Shown here: piece by piece, positions 63,101-64,000 of the stretch
How positions within the stretch are numbered: position 1 is the stretch's first letter
How the letters are laid out: every line of letters begins with the position of its first letter
Assembly (NCBI GenBank): GCA_002270465.1
Contig: NQOF01000006.1
Span: 124,001-188,000 of the forward strand
Source of the DNA: Blautia hominis
Lineage (GTDB): Bacteria > Bacillota > Clostridia > Lachnospirales > Lachnospiraceae
Length of the DNA stretch: 64,000 bases
Direction of reading: 5' to 3'
Translations under genes and position numbers: made by a program
Notes under the pieces: generated by a model
The model's database searches: none
What the model was told of the DNA's origin: nothing
What the model saw: the letters and a program-made list of their open reading frames with translations, nothing else

Positions 63101-63775
63101 GACTTCAAGGGACTTGCCATCAGCAGCCAGTTTGGTTATTTGAGCCAGCTTAAATATTATCTGACCGGTTATACACTGGATCAGTATGGAAATCCGGTCG
63201 GAACACTGGCAGACGTAACTGTGGATGCTTACCAGAAGAACAGTGACGGAAGTCTGATAAGCGATAGCTTCGGAACAAATTATCCGGATCAGGTGACTTT
63301 TGAGCTGATTCCGGAAGCACTGGAGAATGGGTATGTACCTCTTCAGGTATTTGTTCCTATTATGGAATCTATATCTGCTGGAACCGGAACACAGCCTGTG
63401 TTCTTAAAGCTGGATTGGAGTACCCTGAAATCCACAACGGCGGATGATCCTGATTTTACGGACAACAACAATAATAACTCGAATAATAATTCAAATAATA
63501 ACTCTTCTCTGGGAAGCGGCTCCACACTAGGAAGCGGCTCCACATTAGGAAGCGGCTCCACATTAGGAAGCGGCTCTGGTTTAAAGAGCGGAAGCAGTTT
63601 AAGCAGTGCTTCCAACAGCACAGGTTCCACTCTGAAGGCATCCAATGCCAAGACCGATGATGAAGCACCGATCAGCGGACTGGTATTCCTGGCTTTACTT
63701 GCCCTTTGTATGGGAAGCCTTGCAGTATATGGGAAACGCCAGGAGAAAAAATGCCAAAACACAGAAAGGAAATAA
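57158..63775 (+). CDS. Giant FIVAR/NEAT surface protein
   Basis: This 2205-residue protein has a signal peptide (to about residue 33, ending NASYAAS), five FIVAR-type helical units (residues 50-380, four nearly identical), and NEAT-like domains near 798-949, 1418-1575 and 1937-2089, with a degenerate one near 385-510. More FIVAR-like helical units lie between (about 965-1030, 1120-1410, 1590-1910). An Asn-rich linker (1911-1932) and Gly-Ser repeats follow before a C-terminal membrane segment (GLVFLALLALCMGSLAVYG) and basic tail. There is no LPXTG; the KTDDEAPISGL that precedes the segment resembles an alternative anchor of gut Firmicutes. It likely binds heme at the surface; heme binding is family-based. 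Confidence 0.85.
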   Translation: MRDGMKSKIYKIVCAIMMVCLLMSNLTNASYAASNNIPNIKQTAQKSSSTLLDKLLSLLEEADSLKESDYTPESWEAFKDQRDTITEPEEIPEQFLDTVINTLQEAMDGLVKQESKLDKLLALLEEADSLKESDYTPESWEAFKDQRDTITEPEEIPEQFLDTVINALQEAMDGLVKQESKLDKLLALLEEADSLKESDYTPESWEAFKDQRDTITEPEEIPEQFLDTVINTLQEAMDGLVKQESKLDKLLALLEEADSLKESDYTPESWEAFKDQRDTITEPEEIPEQFLDTVINALQEAMDGLVKNETTLEKLVALLAKADSLEESEYTRESWNAFLEVRNSITEPEEIPEQYQKMLLNSLQKAMDNLVKKEDDAKNHTQLEDGYYTMPLTENAPGRSMRSARALIKAENSNYEVTLQLAKATVDEGAFLGIRKQEYYNYDLSDYCLTGTKGWADDFDLQNSQFSQKIKDGAVEENNKYWFDYTREDKDEWVYLTFQVENLDDPFNITQLLKLDNGKSINRSDTALNVQTSVKINLDEFQDITEIGFRAVRALDGADYQKYFLDTTAEWNIDGDTATGVFSLNLDLLDEDQAVIRDADGNEIDISTGKLELVYDLNDYKDFVFGKSIVIYREYASGGISFYDICIIPELNGASTVQLKDDKTGTLLVTDSFVLPDSSQLLAEEIVDDPNDNVDAYSQIMNNISYSDMYMYNWKVQFQDGREIRRTSNTVQLKFKIPDDWNLDRVKLVNVEDENKIITLDVGGTIEKTDSGNYFVIKTQELGYYALYEVKDSQDAGEMEDGTYTIPLSIMHLTNEGANSMANQCVDNNARLVVKGDEKILYLDYTTVTYLDMTSYMTKMWLYGEDMTMVGAYPTGTLIPVTFYSYYKNLDGSFFMDFANEGTLNYYPKSGYVKLVSDTAKWPARFKVPIMDEIGGGDFPQDAWLTLDWENAEKISNDTPDEPVKEALGQAITIAETAVKEEYTQETWEALETAYAAAEEAYQTETAESMERAYTALMEAVNNLKSPDDVILNQGLYTASGSITDTDIVTDTRILVKEEGADISLGVQGIQSLQYYDLAEKQYVDAEMEKTTGDDGKETVTGAVFTLGTMSNSVSIKYVDVQGKEVQTALKFSDFAEQTVNKDALTETLNQANEKLKEAAENPDKYQADAVAELQKAVAMAAQTAQDPFALQTEADDQTEKVNAAISVLTKDVNLDALKEAVTSAEAVLADAEKYTPASLGKLTGEIQNAKALLEDPNTSGQDVEAQLMKLQAAVEGLIVRADKTALQAAYDTAAAITNNDYPGWDNLQTALVNAKTVLDDENASQAQADEQTASLEAAVENLYGSVDKSQLKDLVEQAEKLDTSPYADKTVEFFKASIQSAKAVYNDTGATQTEVDKHLQLLKDASASMVQKEEENVVYDGTYTIDGRIWHAAANQASMGNAALRKPMQVIVKDGKATLRMEFGPLTTSGFTGYLAKLNYFPGWEGGESGYQMPTDETPISLDVEEYFEGVYDTYNDPDNGTDENVKGQLYPHYMTMPVDLGDGEVWVQVYVPVMEAINTGSGLQYAKLQLDWSTLSQTGGTQTDKTELDKAVTSLETLKAELYAAAEKMKQAETENTNQAETENTDQADAQKAVLSATDFTQEKLNLLDKAIEAGKFVQDNVNVGQEAVDAMTKALNTTKTLFDQEEIKTDKSELKKAIEVADTYLNAEDVTYTAATKAILQQARDQAWEAYQNEKATQTQINRCVQAVDKAIQGLQTVGAVKTELKTALTEAKEYLEDTENYSAAAIEVLQSLYDTANAVYKDDNASQEEVDAQVRILAYAVNNLEKVEPAKVEKQGLYEMLVTASNMAGRENLYTEDSIKALKKVIKAAETVFNNEDATQEEVNAQASALALAILDLKAAPSGNNNDGGDNNNNNNNNNNNNNNNNNNLDIKNLADGVYSITGSMVKIDKTTASMSNEAINHTVKLTVKGGKYYITLDFKGLAISSQFGYLSQLKYYLTGYTLDQYGNPVGTLADVTVDAYQKNSDGSLISDSFGTNYPDQVTFELIPEALENGYVPLQVFVPIMESISAGTGTQPVFLKLDWSTLKSTTADDPDFTDNNNNNSNNNSNNNSSLGSGSTLGSGSTLGSGSTLGSGSGLKSGSSLSSASNSTGSTLKASNAKTDDEAPISGLVFLALLALCMGSLAVYGKRQEKKCQNTERK
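57326..58105 (+). repeat. Four tandem 195-bp repeats in the FIVAR region
   Basis: Units begin at 57326, 57521, 57716 and 57911 and differ at only a few bases (for example AACACACTG/AACGCACTG). Each encodes 65 residues beginning LLEEADSLKESDY. A fifth, clearly diverged unit follows at 58106. Near identity at the DNA level means recent expansion and likely variation in number between strains. Confidence 0.9.
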
Positions 63776-63776
63776 G

Positions 63777-64000
63777 ATGAAGGCACTGAAAATAAAAAAG
63801 AAATTTCTTGCCGGATTTTTAAGCATGATGCTTGCCCTCTTTATGGGGGCAGGCATTGCTGCTGTTCCGGTTTATGCTGCTTCAGGCACAGTTTATACCT
63901 GTGTTATCCATCCCTGTTATGCACACCCGGTAACAGGAGAAATTGAGGATTCAGGCGGAGAGGCATCTTATGCCACAGGGCAGGGGATGGTTGATGGGGC
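63777..64000 (+). CDS. Secreted heme-locus protein, N-terminal part (cut by window edge)
   Basis: The 75 visible residues start MKALKIKKKFLAGFLSMMLALF, a signal peptide with probable cleavage after PVYA. The mature start, YTCVIHPCYAHPVTGEIEDSGG, has a His-Pro-x-Tyr-x-His-Pro pattern and two Cys, which could bind heme or metal. I recall similar N-termini next to NEAT proteins in gut Clostridia but know no name. It starts two bases after the giant protein's stop, so it is in the same operon. The rest lies beyond the window. Confidence 0.75.
   Translation, partial: MKALKIKKKFLAGFLSMMLALFMGAGIAAVPVYAASGTVYTCVIHPCYAHPVTGEIEDSGGEASYATGQGMVDG

Overview
The window looks like chromosomal DNA of a Gram-positive anaerobe of the Clostridia, most likely a gut Lachnospiraceae. 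The reasons are strong AGGAGG-type ribosome sites, a complete B12-dependent methylaspartate (glutamate mutase) fermentation route, an MttB-family methyltransferase, LytTR/GHKL signalling and NEAT/FIVAR surface proteins. The species call is inference. No rRNA, tRNA, CRISPR array or prophage was recognised.

Region 1 (about 0.2-9.9 kb, + strand) is an unusual catabolic cluster. It has two HAL/PAL-fold lyases that both lack the Ala-Ser-Gly triad that forms the MIO cofactor, two large/small aconitase-X pairs (the second large subunit divergent), an MttB-like methyltransferase without pyrrolysine, and an Ldh2/malate-type dehydrogenase. It ends in a G-rich tandem repeat and a long hairpin element. 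This is the best candidate for an undescribed pathway. A C-N lyase, dehydratase and demethylase acting on a methylated or quaternary amino acid is my hypothesis; the substrate cannot be read from sequence.

Region 2 (10.4-22.5 kb) holds an AraC/GyrI-type regulator, a GyrI-like protein, two small hypothetical genes, a LytTR response regulator with a GHKL histidine kinase, and a two-permease ABC exporter. It also has a DJ-1/PfpI protein divergent from a WYL regulator, thioredoxin plus thioredoxin reductase, and a glutaminase on the - strand.

Region 3 (22.7-43.7 kb) is a long nitrogen and carbon locus. A two-protein membrane system, an M20 amidohydrolase, a regulator and an S9 peptidase are followed by urocanate hydratase, imidazolonepropionase, glutamate formiminotransferase and cyclodeaminase. 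Next come citramalate/citrate-lyase-type subunits, glutamate mutase (GlmS/GlmL/GlmE), methylaspartate ammonia-lyase, a P-loop protein and a two-subunit class I hydratase (presumably mesaconase). Together they would take urocanate to glutamate and on to methylaspartate, mesaconate, citramalate, acetate and pyruvate. No canonical HutH is in the window. A terminator follows the hydratase.

Region 4 (43.7-52.6 kb) has a diguanylate cyclase with an HGDEF motif, a membrane-anchored protein, an MBL hydrolase, an SseB-like protein, an amidohydrolase, a PHP protein, homoserine dehydrogenase, an AlaX-type editing protein and a phosphotriesterase-family hydrolase.

Region 5 (52.6-64 kb) begins with miniature mobile elements, one of which splits an Rpn/YhgA-like nuclease gene. 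It then has a metal-regulated surface locus: two DtxR-like regulators (the second without the metal ligands), a small NEAT-like secreted protein, a 2205-residue FIVAR/NEAT protein and the start of another secreted protein. GTTAGC-type palindromes lie upstream of the first regulator and the first NEAT gene.

A family of roughly 110-145 bp palindromic elements with GTTAC/GTAAC ends runs through the window. Three copies are flanked by 8-bp direct repeats, which is direct evidence of transposition-like insertion.
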